The notes beneath the pieces are model-generated. The model ran no database searches. It was not told the origin of the DNA and saw only the letters and a program-made list of their open reading frames with translations. From Lysobacter sp. GX 14042 (GTDB lineage Bacteria; Pseudomonadota; Gammaproteobacteria; Xanthomonadales; Xanthomonadaceae): a stretch of DNA of 64,000 nt. The stretch is taken from positions 62,001-126,000 of the forward strand of contig NZ_JAJUWY010000002.1 of assembly GCF_021390425.1 (NCBI RefSeq), written 5' to 3'. Of the stretch, positions 34,224 through 42,845 are shown piece after piece. Each line of letters starts with the position of its first letter. Position 1 is the stretch's first letter. The translations under genes and the position numbers were made by a program.

Positions 34224-35078
34224 CTATCGGGCGTTTTTCTGCTTGCGAGCCAGGTACTCCCTGACGTGCTCGTCGGTGTCCATCTGGTTCCAGTCCTTCA
34301 CCGCGGGGGCGCCGGAGTTCAGCGTGGGCACGACGGGGGCTGCCTTCTTCACCGGCTTGGGGGGCGGCGCGGGCTTCGGGGAAGCGGACACCTTGGCTTC
34401 GATCGCGCCGATCGCACGGGCCGCCTGCACAGAGGTCATCTGCGCAATGCGGACCGCTTCGGCGACGTTCTGGCCCAGGTAGTACGCGATGGCCGGCGCG
34501 GTGCTGGGGTTCTCCAGCATCACGTCCGCCATCTGCTGCGTGATCGGCACCTGCGGGTTCTTCGCCACGCCCTCGTAGTCCGGGTTGGCCTTGATGAACT
34601 CCGCCTCTGCCGCCTGCAGCTGCGTGATCCGTTCCGCCGTGGTCTGCTGCGCCTGTTGCTGCTGTGCCTGCTGCTCGCGCTCGCGTTCGCGCTCTGCCAG
34701 CCGCCAGTCGGCAAGGGCCGTCAGGTAGGCTTCCTGGTCGTAGTCGTACTGCTCCAGCGTCGGCTTGCCTTCGGGCTTCTCGGGGGTCGGTTCCTCCCGC
34801 TTGCCGTCACGCTCGGCCATCTGCCGGCGCAGCTCTGCCAGCTCCCGCTGCGCTTCTGCCTCCCGGCGCCGGGCTTCGTTCAGATCGCTCCAGCGCGGGC
34901 GCTTACGCCGCGGCTTGTCGTCCTCGCCGTTGGAGTCGTCGTCACGCTCGTCCTCGTCAGCGTCGGCAGCTTCCTGATGCTCGACCTGCTCGGCCTGTGC
35001 GTCCGACCCAGTGGCCTCGGTAGCAGCCTCGGTCGCCGCCTCGTCGGTCACGTTCTCGTTTTCGGTCTCGGTGGTCAT
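34224..35078 (-). CDS. Scaffolding protein
   Basis: 284 residues. The N-terminal third is acidic (AEQVEHQEAADADEDERDDD), the middle is charged helical coiled-coil (EREREREQQAQQQQAQQ), and the C-terminus is basic, with a KNAR end. This is the standard composition of a P22 gp8-type scaffold whose C-terminal helix-turn-helix binds coat. It lies between portal and coat, as in P22. Confidence 0.82.
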   Translation of the reverse strand: MTTETENENVTDEAATEAATEATGSDAQAEQVEHQEAADADEDERDDDSNGEDDKPRRKRPRWSDLNEARRREAEAQRELAELRRQMAERDGKREEPTPEKPEGKPTLEQYDYDQEAYLTALADWRLAEREREREQQAQQQQAQQTTAERITQLQAAEAEFIKANPDYEGVAKNPQVPITQQMADVMLENPSTAPAIAYYLGQNVAEAVRIAQMTSVQAARAIGAIEAKVSASPKPAPPPKPVKKAAPVVPTLNSGAPAVKDWNQMDTDEHVREYLARKQKNAR

Positions 35079-35113
35079 GGTTCCTCTGGGGTTGCGCCCG
35101 TCAGTTCAGGCTT

Positions 35114-37117
35114 TCACTGGCCCACAAAAAAGCCGCCTGGCGGCGGCTCCATGGGAAGGGGTTGCGGTTGTGGGATTGGAGGCGCCAGCGCCACCTGGTC
35201 CAGGTACATCTGGCGTTGGATCTCCATCTGCGTCTTCTCGGCGTCGGCGGCGTACTTGATGGCCATCGCCTTGTCCTTCTCGGCGCCGGCCATGTTCTCG
35301 GCCACCTCGGACTCCTGCACCGGGTCCGGCTGCTGCGGCTGCATCTGCGCCTGGTCCTCCTCGGACGGCGGCAGCAAGCCCTGCCCGACCAGAACTCGGC
35401 GCATCGCCTCGAGCGTTTCCTCCATGCCCGGCGTGTCCATGCTCTTGAGCATCCCGTACTGCGCGAGCATCGCCATCGGGCCGTTGGACTGCGCCAGCTG
35501 CATCATCGCGTCCAGCGTCTCCATGCGCTGGGTGGTGTAGCTCGGCCCCGTCGCGATGGTCACGTCGTACTTGCCCTGCGTGATGTCGTAGACCGGCACC
35601 AGGGAGCCGTCCTCGTTGACCACCCGCCCGGTCACCGAGCGCCACTCGCCGGCGGCCTCGTCCAGCTCCAGGTGGTTGATGCGGACGTACTTCTCGGCCC
35701 CGTCCTCGCCCAGGATGCGGATCTGCCGCTCGCCGTTGTAGACCTCGGGGATCAGGCGGTTGACGATCTCGCCGGTCCGCCGCACCGCACGGGCGATGTT
35801 GTCGGCGTAGTCGAAGTTGGCGACGTCGCCTTCCTGCTTACGGGCCATGATCGCCCGGCCGCTGGTCTCGTTGCTCCGCGCGCCCAAGCTGGCGTCATAG
35901 ATGCCGGTGACGGCTTTCAGGTCGTCCGACGACAGCTGCAGCGCGGCCATGTAGCCCGGCGACATCTGCGGCGGCGGCTGCCGGCGCGGGGCCACGCTCT
36001 CCGCCTGCGGGTCGGGATTGTACGGCAGCCCCGGGGCGTTGTCGGTCGCCAGCCCGGCCCACTCGCGCTCGAAGCCCTCGATCTGCTTTGGCGTATACAG
36101 GAACGGCGCGTGCGGCTGGGTCGCGATCACCTCGGCGAAGTTGCTGCGCTCGAAGTTGTAGAGCACCTGGGCGTCCCGCGCCGGCCGCACCATGCCCGAC
36201 CACTGGTCGCTGCCGTCGACGGTCACGATGTCGCCCCACACCGGGATGATCGGGATGTCGGGGGTGGGCCAGTCGAACGGTCCTTCCAGCGTCTCCTTGC
36301 CGCTCACGATCTCCATGGTCAGCTGGAAGGTGTCCACCTTGCGGCGGTTCACCACCTCCACGCCTTCCGTCTCGGTCCAGTCGTCGGCGGCGACCACGCG
36401 CCCGTCCGACAGCTGCAGCATTTCGCGCTTGACTGGCTTTCGGCTCCAGTATTCGGCGATCCGGACTTCCTTCTGGCCGAACCAGTCGCCGTACTCGGAG
36501 CTGCCCTCGAAGTCGACGCAATCGGCGTTCGGCCAGCGCTCGCGGAACTCGTCGCGGCTCACGGACTCGACCACGAACGCGAACCGGGCATCGGACCGGT
36601 CCAGCTCCCGGGCGGAGGGGTCGAACCACACCGACGTGAGCGGGCTCGGGATGCGCCGGATCCGGATGTCCTGGTCGAAGGCGTCGTCGCCGACATACTC
36701 GGTCACCACACGCCAGGCGCCGAACCCTGCCGTTATCGCGTACAGGGCGCCCCAGTCGTAGGCTTCGTCGGCCTTGGACTCGGATTCGATGTTTCGGATC
36801 AGGCCCTGCCGGATCGACGCCAACTCGGTGTCGCCGTCCTCCGTCGCCCGGACCTTGATCGCCGGCGTGTTCTGCCGGTTGTCGTTGATGACCTGCTTGA
36901 TGGCCTGCCGGAGCTTGTTGAACTCGTACTTCGGTCGGTCGCCGCGCTTCGCCCCGAAGTGGTTGTCCCACTGGTGGCCGGACACCCACGCGAACTTGAA
37001 GTCGTCGGCGGCCTTGGCCCGAAGATCGGCCTCGGCATCCACGCACGCCTTGAAGCGCTTGCGGATCAGCGCGTAGCGGTCCTCTTTCGTGCGCGGCTTG
37101 TCGTTCGTCTCGGCCAC
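35114..37117 (-). CDS. Portal protein, P22 gp1-like
   Basis: 667 residues; the GTG at 37117 shares its G with the terminase TAG (TAGTG), with gggag upstream. A GTG two codons earlier is possible. FAWVSGHQWDNHFGAKRGDR, LRQAIKQVINDNRQNTPAIK and a long C-terminal helical barrel ending in PQPLPMEPPPGGFF fit the P22 portal family. Forms the dodecameric DNA gate. Confidence 0.9.
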   Translation of the reverse strand: MAETNDKPRTKEDRYALIRKRFKACVDAEADLRAKAADDFKFAWVSGHQWDNHFGAKRGDRPKYEFNKLRQAIKQVINDNRQNTPAIKVRATEDGDTELASIRQGLIRNIESESKADEAYDWGALYAITAGFGAWRVVTEYVGDDAFDQDIRIRRIPSPLTSVWFDPSARELDRSDARFAFVVESVSRDEFRERWPNADCVDFEGSSEYGDWFGQKEVRIAEYWSRKPVKREMLQLSDGRVVAADDWTETEGVEVVNRRKVDTFQLTMEIVSGKETLEGPFDWPTPDIPIIPVWGDIVTVDGSDQWSGMVRPARDAQVLYNFERSNFAEVIATQPHAPFLYTPKQIEGFEREWAGLATDNAPGLPYNPDPQAESVAPRRQPPPQMSPGYMAALQLSSDDLKAVTGIYDASLGARSNETSGRAIMARKQEGDVANFDYADNIARAVRRTGEIVNRLIPEVYNGERQIRILGEDGAEKYVRINHLELDEAAGEWRSVTGRVVNEDGSLVPVYDITQGKYDVTIATGPSYTTQRMETLDAMMQLAQSNGPMAMLAQYGMLKSMDTPGMEETLEAMRRVLVGQGLLPPSEEDQAQMQPQQPDPVQESEVAENMAGAEKDKAMAIKYAADAEKTQMEIQRQMYLDQVALAPPIPQPQPLPMEPPPGGFFVGQ

Positions 37118-38526
37118 TACCACGCTCCCTTGAACTTGATGGCGCCAGCCTTCCGGCCCGGCACCTTGGCGTGACGGATCATCATCAGGGCGTAGCGAAC
37201 CGCGCTGATGATGTCGTCGTTGATCTTCACGATCCGGCCCTTCTCGCGGTGATAGCCGCGGATCTCGTCCCACAGGGGCTCCAGGTGCGAGGCGATCTTG
37301 AGCCGGCCCGTCTGCATGCGGTCCAGCATCTCCATCACACCGGCCTCCACCCCGTTGCTGCCGTCATCGAACGTAGCGCGCTCCGGAAGCATCTCCAGGC
37401 CCTGCGCCCGGTACTGGTCCGCCAGCTGCTCGCCGCTGCCCTTGTCGTGCTGCAGGCCGTCGTGCGGCCATGCCACCGGGATCCAGTCGCCCCGGCCCTT
37501 GATCGCGGCCGCGTGGAATACCGGCGTTTGCTTCGTCTGCGCGTAGCAGTCGTAGACGTAGATCACGTCCGCGTCCCGGTCCCACGCCAGCCAGGCCGCC
37601 GCGGTTGGGTGGTCCCAGCCGAAGTCGATGCCGCAGATGCGCGGCCAGTGGTCCGGTATCGGCATTGACCCGGCGTCATAGGCCACCTTCTCCCGCGCGA
37701 TCGGGAATACCGCGCCCTCGCCGAGCATCGGCAGGCCCTGCGTGCGGGCCTCGCGCTCGTGCTCGGGGTAGCTGGCGATGATCCGGTCGCGCTCCTCCTG
37801 CGTATAGTGCAGCGCGTCCTTGATGCCCATCTGCACCACGGCGCGGTCGGGGCTCTTCTCTTTCAGAAACCGCTGCACCACCCGGCTCATGCCCAGCAGC
37901 GGGGTGAAGGTCATCATGACCATCCCGCCAGTGGCGTTCGTCCGGGTCAGGCCCTCGCTGTAGATATCTTCCGGCGGCTCTTCGTCAGGCCAGAACCAGT
38001 CGATCGTGTCGCCCTGGAACTTGCGCCGACCTTGGTCGTAGCTCTTGAAGATGATGAGCGACTGGCCGCCGGACACGTGCCGCACCCACGCCTGCGAGAT
38101 CGCGCCGCGCACGTTCGGGTAGCGGGCCACGTCTAGGATGCAGGACTCGGGGATGGCCCCGATGCCGCGCTCGCCCTCACGGCCCAGCAGGATTCGTTGC
38201 CCCGCGTCCCGGCTGACTTCCATCGTCTCCGAGGCCGCCCACCCAACCGTGGGGCGATCCCAGCGCCGGCCCTGCCAGTCGTCGGGGTACAGGCCGGTGG
38301 CGTGCATCGCCGCCTCAAACCCTGCGCTCCAGGTCTTGCCGAGCTGGTTGCCGGCCATCAGCAGGCGCTCGCGCACCGTGGCACCGAGCGCGTGGAACTC
38401 CGCCTGCTTCGGGTACGGCCGGTACGTGGCCAGCCTGTTGGTTCGCTTCCTCCGCTCCCGTTCCTCCAGCAACGCCACCAGCTCGCGCTTCTGCGCAACC
38501 GGTAGTCCTGCGATGGCCTGCATCAC
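37117..38526 (-). CDS. terL: Terminase large subunit
   Basis: 469 residues. Walker A AGNQLGKT at 58-65 and Walker B TIDWFWPDEE at about 174-183 give the ATPase motor. The RNase H-like nuclease has CGIDFGWDHP (Asp301) and NDDIISAVRYAL with the late Asp. The motor pumps DNA into the head and cuts it. P22-type headful packaging would need a pac site, usually in or near terS (40266-40730). Confidence 0.93.
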   Translation of the reverse strand: MMQAIAGLPVAQKRELVALLEERERRKRTNRLATYRPYPKQAEFHALGATVRERLLMAGNQLGKTWSAGFEAAMHATGLYPDDWQGRRWDRPTVGWAASETMEVSRDAGQRILLGREGERGIGAIPESCILDVARYPNVRGAISQAWVRHVSGGQSLIIFKSYDQGRRKFQGDTIDWFWPDEEPPEDIYSEGLTRTNATGGMVMMTFTPLLGMSRVVQRFLKEKSPDRAVVQMGIKDALHYTQEERDRIIASYPEHEREARTQGLPMLGEGAVFPIAREKVAYDAGSMPIPDHWPRICGIDFGWDHPTAAAWLAWDRDADVIYVYDCYAQTKQTPVFHAAAIKGRGDWIPVAWPHDGLQHDKGSGEQLADQYRAQGLEMLPERATFDDGSNGVEAGVMEMLDRMQTGRLKIASHLEPLWDEIRGYHREKGRIVKINDDIISAVRYALMMIRHAKVPGRKAGAIKFKGAW

Positions 38527-39704
38527 TCGGCCGTGGCCGTCAGCTCCTGCGGCCCCTCGGTGGCGGGAGACTCATTACGGAACCACGGCCCGGTGTAGGC
38601 GCGGACCCAGAACAGCTGGTTGTAAACCTCGCCGTTGTCCAGCGTGGCCTCGCACTTCACCTGTGCGACGCCCTGACCGGCCAGCATGTCCACCATGACC
38701 TCGCGGCCCTTGATGCGCGGTGCAGACAGGATCGCTGCATGGGGCTGATCGGTGCGCCAGGTCACCGACGCGATGCTGCGGCTCTTGGGGATCGCCCCGT
38801 TGAAGTCGGCCACCAGACACCGTCGCTCGCCACGGACCAGGCGGGAGTGGTGAACCCGGGTGCGGTTGTAGCCGGAGACGAACACGCGGGTGGCGCGGCC
38901 CAGTTCGTCGCAAGGGCCGGAAGCAGGCGTCGGCTCCGGATCGGGTGTGGCCGGGGTGATCGTCACCGGCCCGATGTAGACCTGCGAGGCCGAAATGCTG
39001 TCGGGGTATAGCGACAGAATCAGGGACAGCCGCTGTACGCCATCTGGCACGGTGATGCTGAAAGGTCCGCCCGGCTCCACTGGGACGCTTTCCAGCACTT
39101 GGGAGTCGTTCGCGACGACGTTGAGATACAGCAGGTTCCCGAAGTCATCGGAACCCACACCGGAAAGGGTGCCGGAGACCGTATCGCCGGCAACCACCTC
39201 GGGCGCCCGCATCTCGAAGATGCCGTAATGCGCGGCGGTGTCGTCGGGGTCGAAGTAGTACGCCACCCCGTTCCAGTACTCCTGTGGCTCCCACAAGGCC
39301 GGGTCTGCCAGCAGGTCGGCCGGATCGCGCCCTGGGGTCGGGTTGGGTGGCTCTGGGTCGGTGGGCGTGATGGTCAGGCTGCTCAATCCGCCGATGGCGC
39401 TGGTGCCAACAACGATCTGGATACACTCCGGGTAGCTGAAAGCGAAGGGGACGCCCGACGACAGCCGCGCGTCCTCGATCAGCTTCCAGTTACGGTCGTA
39501 GGACTGCACGTAGGCGATTCCGTCCGGGTCGCTCCACTCTGCGAGGACCACGCCTGCCGCGAAGTCGCCGGGCGCCGCGTACTCGTCCGGCTGCGTGTAG
39601 TTAGCCGAGTAGTACGGCAACAGCCCGATAAACGACGTGCCATCCCACTCGGCACCAAGACCATCGCTGTAAACGACCCACGATCCATCAAACGTGTTGG
39701 GCAC
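38523..39704 (-). CDS. Putative virion protein next to terminase
   Basis: 393 residues; GTG start with ggaggt 5 nt upstream. The first ~270 are beta-rich (FSITVPDGVQRLSLILSLYP, GDTVSGTLSGVGSDDFG) and Asp/Pro-rich in linkers. The last ~110 (FVSGYNRTRVHHSRLVRGER, SIASVTWRTDQPHAAILSAP, then NQLFWVRAYTGPWF) look like an Ig-like domain seen in several podovirus genes near terminase. Function unknown. Confidence 0.6.
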   Translation of the reverse strand: MPNTFDGSWVVYSDGLGAEWDGTSFIGLLPYYSANYTQPDEYAAPGDFAAGVVLAEWSDPDGIAYVQSYDRNWKLIEDARLSSGVPFAFSYPECIQIVVGTSAIGGLSSLTITPTDPEPPNPTPGRDPADLLADPALWEPQEYWNGVAYYFDPDDTAAHYGIFEMRAPEVVAGDTVSGTLSGVGSDDFGNLLYLNVVANDSQVLESVPVEPGGPFSITVPDGVQRLSLILSLYPDSISASQVYIGPVTITPATPDPEPTPASGPCDELGRATRVFVSGYNRTRVHHSRLVRGERRCLVADFNGAIPKSRSIASVTWRTDQPHAAILSAPRIKGREVMVDMLAGQGVAQVKCEATLDNGEVYNQLFWVRAYTGPWFRNESPATEGPQELTATAE

Positions 39705-40269
39705 GGACTACCTCCGCCACTTCTGCCGGCGTCATCGCCATGCGGGGGCGCTCGATGCAGTGAGCGCGGTTCCAGTACGGCGCGAAGCGGTCCATGGCGC
39801 CCCCGTAGAGACCAACCACCTTCGGCACGCCCAGCGCATCCGCCATGTGCGCGGTTCCGGTGTCCGGGCAGATGACGGTGTGCGCGCGGTTCAGCGTCTC
39901 CATCCACATCTGCCTGGCTTCCGTGGCACCCAGCCACACCACGTCACCGAGCAGGCGGGCCAGCTGCGCCCAGCCATGCCAGCGCCGCCGCGGCGACTCA
40001 ACCACTGGCGCGATGACCAGCAGGTCACGGGGAACGTCCGGAAGCAACGTGTGCCGCACAGGCTCTCGGCTGCTGGCCAACAGCCACGCATCGGTGGCAT
40101 GACGTCCCTGGCCGTGTACCGGTCGGATACCCGAGCCACCGGCCCTCCACTGCACACCCAAGCCCGGCACTCGCGCGCGCTCCTGCGCGATCACCGCATC
40201 ACCTTCGCGCATCGCCGGCATCGCCAGCAGCACGTCGCCAAGGTGGCCGGCGCGCAGGTCGAAGATCAT
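39688..40269 (-). CDS. GT9 (heptosyltransferase)-like protein
   Basis: 193 residues from ATG at 40269. N-terminal IFDLRAGHLGDVLLAMPAMR is the GT9 heptosyltransferase start, and ICPDTGTAHMADALGVPKVV followed by GLYGG is its nucleotide-sugar loop. The protein is about half the usual GT9 length, so the middle is much trimmed. It sits between terS and the 38523 gene, with 4- and 17-nt overlaps, so is part of the late transcript. An LPS-modifying or DNA/virion glycosylation role could be imagined; none is shown. Confidence 0.75.
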   Translation of the reverse strand: MIFDLRAGHLGDVLLAMPAMREGDAVIAQERARVPGLGVQWRAGGSGIRPVHGQGRHATDAWLLASSREPVRHTLLPDVPRDLLVIAPVVESPRRRWHGWAQLARLLGDVVWLGATEARQMWMETLNRAHTVICPDTGTAHMADALGVPKVVGLYGGAMDRFAPYWNRAHCIERPRMAMTPAEVAEVVRAQHV

Positions 40270-40730
40270 TCCGACTCGCCCAGCAGCTGTCGGATTCGCG
40301 CCTCGATCTGCGCGTCCGACACGGTGTTGAACGGCTGCTCGGGGTCGTTTGCGTGCTGGATCCGCTCGCCGTACCGCTTCGGGTCCCACTTCGCCAGCAG
40401 CTTGAGCCGGGTTTCCACGCGCAGCTTGGAACGCTGGATCACGTCGTGGTTGACGTCGCCGCCCTCGCCGGTGTCGTTCTCACCAAAGTCCGCGATACGC
40501 AGCGCATCCACGGCGATCGCGTCGAAACCGTCTTCTCGCGCGCGCGCGATGGAACGGGAAACGTCTTCACGCTCCTTCATCCAGTCCCGCACGGTCGAAG
40601 GGTGCGGCATGCCGTCATCGCGGCAGATCTGCGCCAGCGGCTCACCGCTCGCCAGGCGCTCGCAAATGGTCTCGATCAGTTCGGGGCTGTACTTGCTCGG
40701 GCGCCCACCCTTGTTCTTGCGTTCACTCAT
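40266..40730 (-). CDS. terS: Terminase small subunit
   Basis: 154 residues. ATG at 40730 is preferred; a GTG 15 nt earlier is in frame. GGRPSKYSPELIETICERLA then PSTVRDWMKEREDVSRSIAR form the N-terminal helix-turn-helix that recognises the packaging site. C-terminus is helical (EARIRQLLGESE). First gene of the packaging module. Confidence 0.85.
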   Translation of the reverse strand: MSERKNKGGRPSKYSPELIETICERLASGEPLAQICRDDGMPHPSTVRDWMKEREDVSRSIARAREDGFDAIAVDALRIADFGENDTGEGGDVNHDVIQRSKLRVETRLKLLAKWDPKRYGERIQHANDPEQPFNTVSDAQIEARIRQLLGESE

Positions 40731-41193
40731 TGCCGAGGTACTCACGGATCACACCCTGCAGCCCTCTCACCTGGGCATCGCACTCGGCTGCGGCTGAAAC
40801 AATTGCTCCCGCACCTTCCTCTCGGTCTCGGGCGCCCGCATCAGGCTCGGCGGGGGAGGGGTCAATGCCGGGCAAGCGGGGCTCGGGGCATCCCTGCCAG
40901 TGCTCGCGCAGCCGGATAGTGCCAGCGCGCAGGTCAGCAATAGTCCGGTCAGCAGTTTCCTGAGCATCGATCCTCTCCTGTTCCGCCTTGGCGGCGATGT
41001 CGTACATGCGGTCAGCCCGGGCGCGCTCCGTCTTTCGGCGCGTCTCGCTGGTGCGGAGCTTGACCTTCACGGACTCCAGATCCGATTCGATCGCGCGAAG
41101 GTCGGCGCGGGCGTCGATGGCATCGCCGCGGTAGAGCAGCGCCATGACCACGGCCACAAGGAACCCGACCAGCAGGGTGACGGCCAGCTTCAC
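40723..41193 (-). CDS. Rz: Inner-membrane spanin (i-spanin, Rz-like)
   Basis: 156 residues from GTG at 41193 (ggag upstream; overlaps previous stop by 4 nt). One N-terminal membrane helix, LAVTLLVGFLVAVVMALLY, then a long periplasmic coiled coil (ARADLRAIESDLESVKVKLR). It encloses the Rz1-like gene in another frame, confirming the call. Together they fuse inner and outer membranes in the last step of lysis. Confidence 0.88.
   Translation of the reverse strand: MKLAVTLLVGFLVAVVMALLYRGDAIDARADLRAIESDLESVKVKLRTSETRRKTERARADRMYDIAAKAEQERIDAQETADRTIADLRAGTIRLREHWQGCPEPRLPGIDPSPAEPDAGARDREEGAGAIVSAAAECDAQVRGLQGVIREYLGNE
40767..40967 (-). CDS. Rz1: Outer-membrane spanin lipoprotein (Rz1-like), embedded
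   Basis: 66 residues entirely within the i-spanin gene in a different frame. MLRKLLTGLLLTCALALSGC is a lipoprotein signal with the lipidated Cys at 20; the mature part is short and proline-rich (TPPPPSLMR). Classic Rz/Rz1 nesting as in lambda. Confidence 0.87.
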   Translation of the reverse strand: MLRKLLTGLLLTCALALSGCASTGRDAPSPACPALTPPPPSLMRAPETERKVREQLFQPQPSAMPR

Positions 41194-41537
41194 GTGTTCG
41201 TCTCCGGGGGAATGACCATTCCGACCTGTCGCATCGCCGACTCCAGCACCTGGACCCGCAACCGCAGGCGGAATGCCTCTTCCTGTGCGGCTTGCCGCGC
41301 CTTGATCTCGTCTTCCAGGCGTTGGGCAATCTGCAGGTGAGCCTCTTCCATCGCCCGTATCCTCTGCCCCTGCCGATCCAACCCTTCCCGCAGGCTGTTC
41401 AGCAGTTCGACGTTCGCGTCGGTCTCGGTGCGGTTCTTCTTGCGGGATAGCACCGCGCCCACGAACTCGCGTGCAGCCCACAGCGCCGCGGCGCCGCCCG
41501 CCAGCCACCACGGGGCGCCGTCTCCTGCCGGGATCAC
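41190..41537 (-). CDS. Small membrane protein with coiled coil (holin candidate or DUF2730-like)
   Basis: 115 residues; GTG overlapping the endolysin-candidate stop. One N-terminal membrane helix (WWLAGGAAALWAAREFVGAV) then a charged coiled coil. The position between endolysin and spanins is where a holin is expected, but single-helix-plus-coil proteins are also seen as accessory phage proteins. No second holin candidate is nearby. Confidence 0.6.
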   Translation of the reverse strand: MIPAGDGAPWWLAGGAAALWAAREFVGAVLSRKKNRTETDANVELLNSLREGLDRQGQRIRAMEEAHLQIAQRLEDEIKARQAAQEEAFRLRLRVQVLESAMRQVGMVIPPETNT

Positions 41538-42121
41538 GCGCGCCTCGCCGAGCTGTCGAACTGCGTGGTCACGCCGGAGAAATCCGCCCGGCCGGTGACG
41601 GCCTCGAGCGCCTGGGCGTAGTACACGTCCCACTTGCGCCGCAGTTCGGCCCGCTGGTTCTGGCTGCCGCGGTCATACGCACCGGGACGCCAAGCCCGCA
41701 GGTACAGCGCGAACGCCGACGACACCGCGCCCAGTGGCGGCAGCGGCTGCGGGTCGGTCCACAGCAGCAGGCGCGCGAAACAGGCGGCCAGGACGTCATC
41801 CGTCTCCAGTGCCAGGTGCACCGCCTCGGAGTTCGGTGCTACCCCGCGCTCGGCGCACACCTCGCGCGCCAGATCGCGGCTGGCCCGGTGGGTCAGCACG
41901 TCCAGCACGCCGCCGCCGCGCTCGAATTGCCACAGCCCGCGTGCCGGCCCGCGCACATGCGGCCGCGCCCGGTCGATCACTTGCCACCGGTGGTGGAAGT
42001 CCGACTCTTGGCCGCAGATCGCCAGCAACGCCACACGGGCACGGTCGCTGTTCATCCTCGACGGCAGCAGCTCCATGGCCGGCGCCAGCACCGTCTTGTC
42101 GATGTGCAGGGCGTCGGTCAT
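41534..42121 (-). CDS. Putative endolysin with lysozyme-like fold
   Basis: 195 residues from ATG at 42121. LLAICGQESDFHHRWQVIDR carries a catalytic Glu (about 39) followed, ~20 residues on, by GPARGLWQFE, the GLWQ/F motif of transglycosylase-type lysozymes. Lies first in the lysis block. No signal or SAR segment is evident, so it would depend on the holin. Confidence 0.7.
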   Translation of the reverse strand: MTDALHIDKTVLAPAMELLPSRMNSDRARVALLAICGQESDFHHRWQVIDRARPHVRGPARGLWQFERGGGVLDVLTHRASRDLAREVCAERGVAPNSEAVHLALETDDVLAACFARLLLWTDPQPLPPLGAVSSAFALYLRAWRPGAYDRGSQNQRAELRRKWDVYYAQALEAVTGRADFSGVTTQFDSSARRA

Positions 42122-42339
42122 AGGCTCTCGGCATAGCTGCCCGCTCCCACTGCCGGCTGGGCGTGAGAGTTGGTCCGGACTCGGTAGCGGGCGTGGAAGG
42201 GTGGCGCCCCTGTCGGGCGCCGCGGCTGCAGGACGCACCCCGCCAGCCGGAAACGAAAAAGCCCCGACCGGTCAGGTCAGGGCTTCGCGGGGGCAATTTC
42301 GCCACCGTGCCTAGATAAGACCACACACCTGTCACGGCG
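42122..42339. promoter_or_regulatory. Intergenic region upstream of the lysis/late block
   Basis: 218 nt with a minus-strand terminator (42256-42285) and an imperfect inverted repeat around 42200-42220 (ggcgccc...gggcgcc). By analogy to lambdoid late switches, a late promoter whose RNA is stopped unless antiterminated would lie here. No promoter boxes are confident. Confidence 0.4.
42256..42285 (-). terminator. Rho-independent terminator before the lysis genes
   Basis: Stem gccctgacc/ggtcggggc with a 6-nt loop and a T5 run on the minus strand, 130 nt upstream of the endolysin gene. Fits the tR'-type terminator overcome by a Q-like protein. Confidence 0.75.
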
Positions 42340-42792
42340 TCAAGCGGCTTTCCTCTCCTTGTCGAAGTAGTGCCGGAGTTCGCTCCTGGTAACCCGTCGC
42401 CACTCCACTGGGCGCCCCGTTACATCGTGGATGGCCCCCCTCGCGTCACAAGCGAACTCTTTACGCATCTGGGGAGTGTTCGGGAGCATCAGCCACTCCC
42501 CACGAGTTTTGTAGGATCTAAAATGTCGCAGGATCCGCGTCTCGATTTTTCTCGCAGTTTCTCGGTATCCAGCGGGAGCGAACGCAGCGATTTCGATGTG
42601 AAAAGGCGAGCCGCACTGGATCTGGTGCAGCCGGTCCATCGGGGCGGAGCTGATTCCGACCTTGACAAGTACGTGTTCAGCGTCCCTCACCTCTTTTCGG
42701 TCATGGTCAAACAAGACCATCGGCGCAAACGCCGTATACAGAAAACAGGTGTCCGTTAGAATCCGATCCGCAACAAACCGAGCACTTCTCAT
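42340..42792 (-). CDS. T5orf172-type GIY-YIG protein
   Basis: 150 residues. VKVGISSAPMDRLHQIQCGS then FHIEIAAFAPAGYRETARKI and THILRHFRS-like IETRILRHFRSYKTRGEWL follow the T5orf172 / Mug113 GIY-YIG pattern (KVGIS-x-P-x-RL, R-GEWL). Base composition is lower in GC than neighbours, suggesting separate acquisition. A nuclease or DNA-binding role; function in phage unknown. Confidence 0.75.
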   Translation of the reverse strand: MRSARFVADRILTDTCFLYTAFAPMVLFDHDRKEVRDAEHVLVKVGISSAPMDRLHQIQCGSPFHIEIAAFAPAGYRETARKIETRILRHFRSYKTRGEWLMLPNTPQMRKEFACDARGAIHDVTGRPVEWRRVTRSELRHYFDKERKAA

Positions 42793-42845
42793 ATCAATTC
42801 GCCGCCTCCACTATCGACGCCTTGATTTTAGCATTTTTGCTAACT

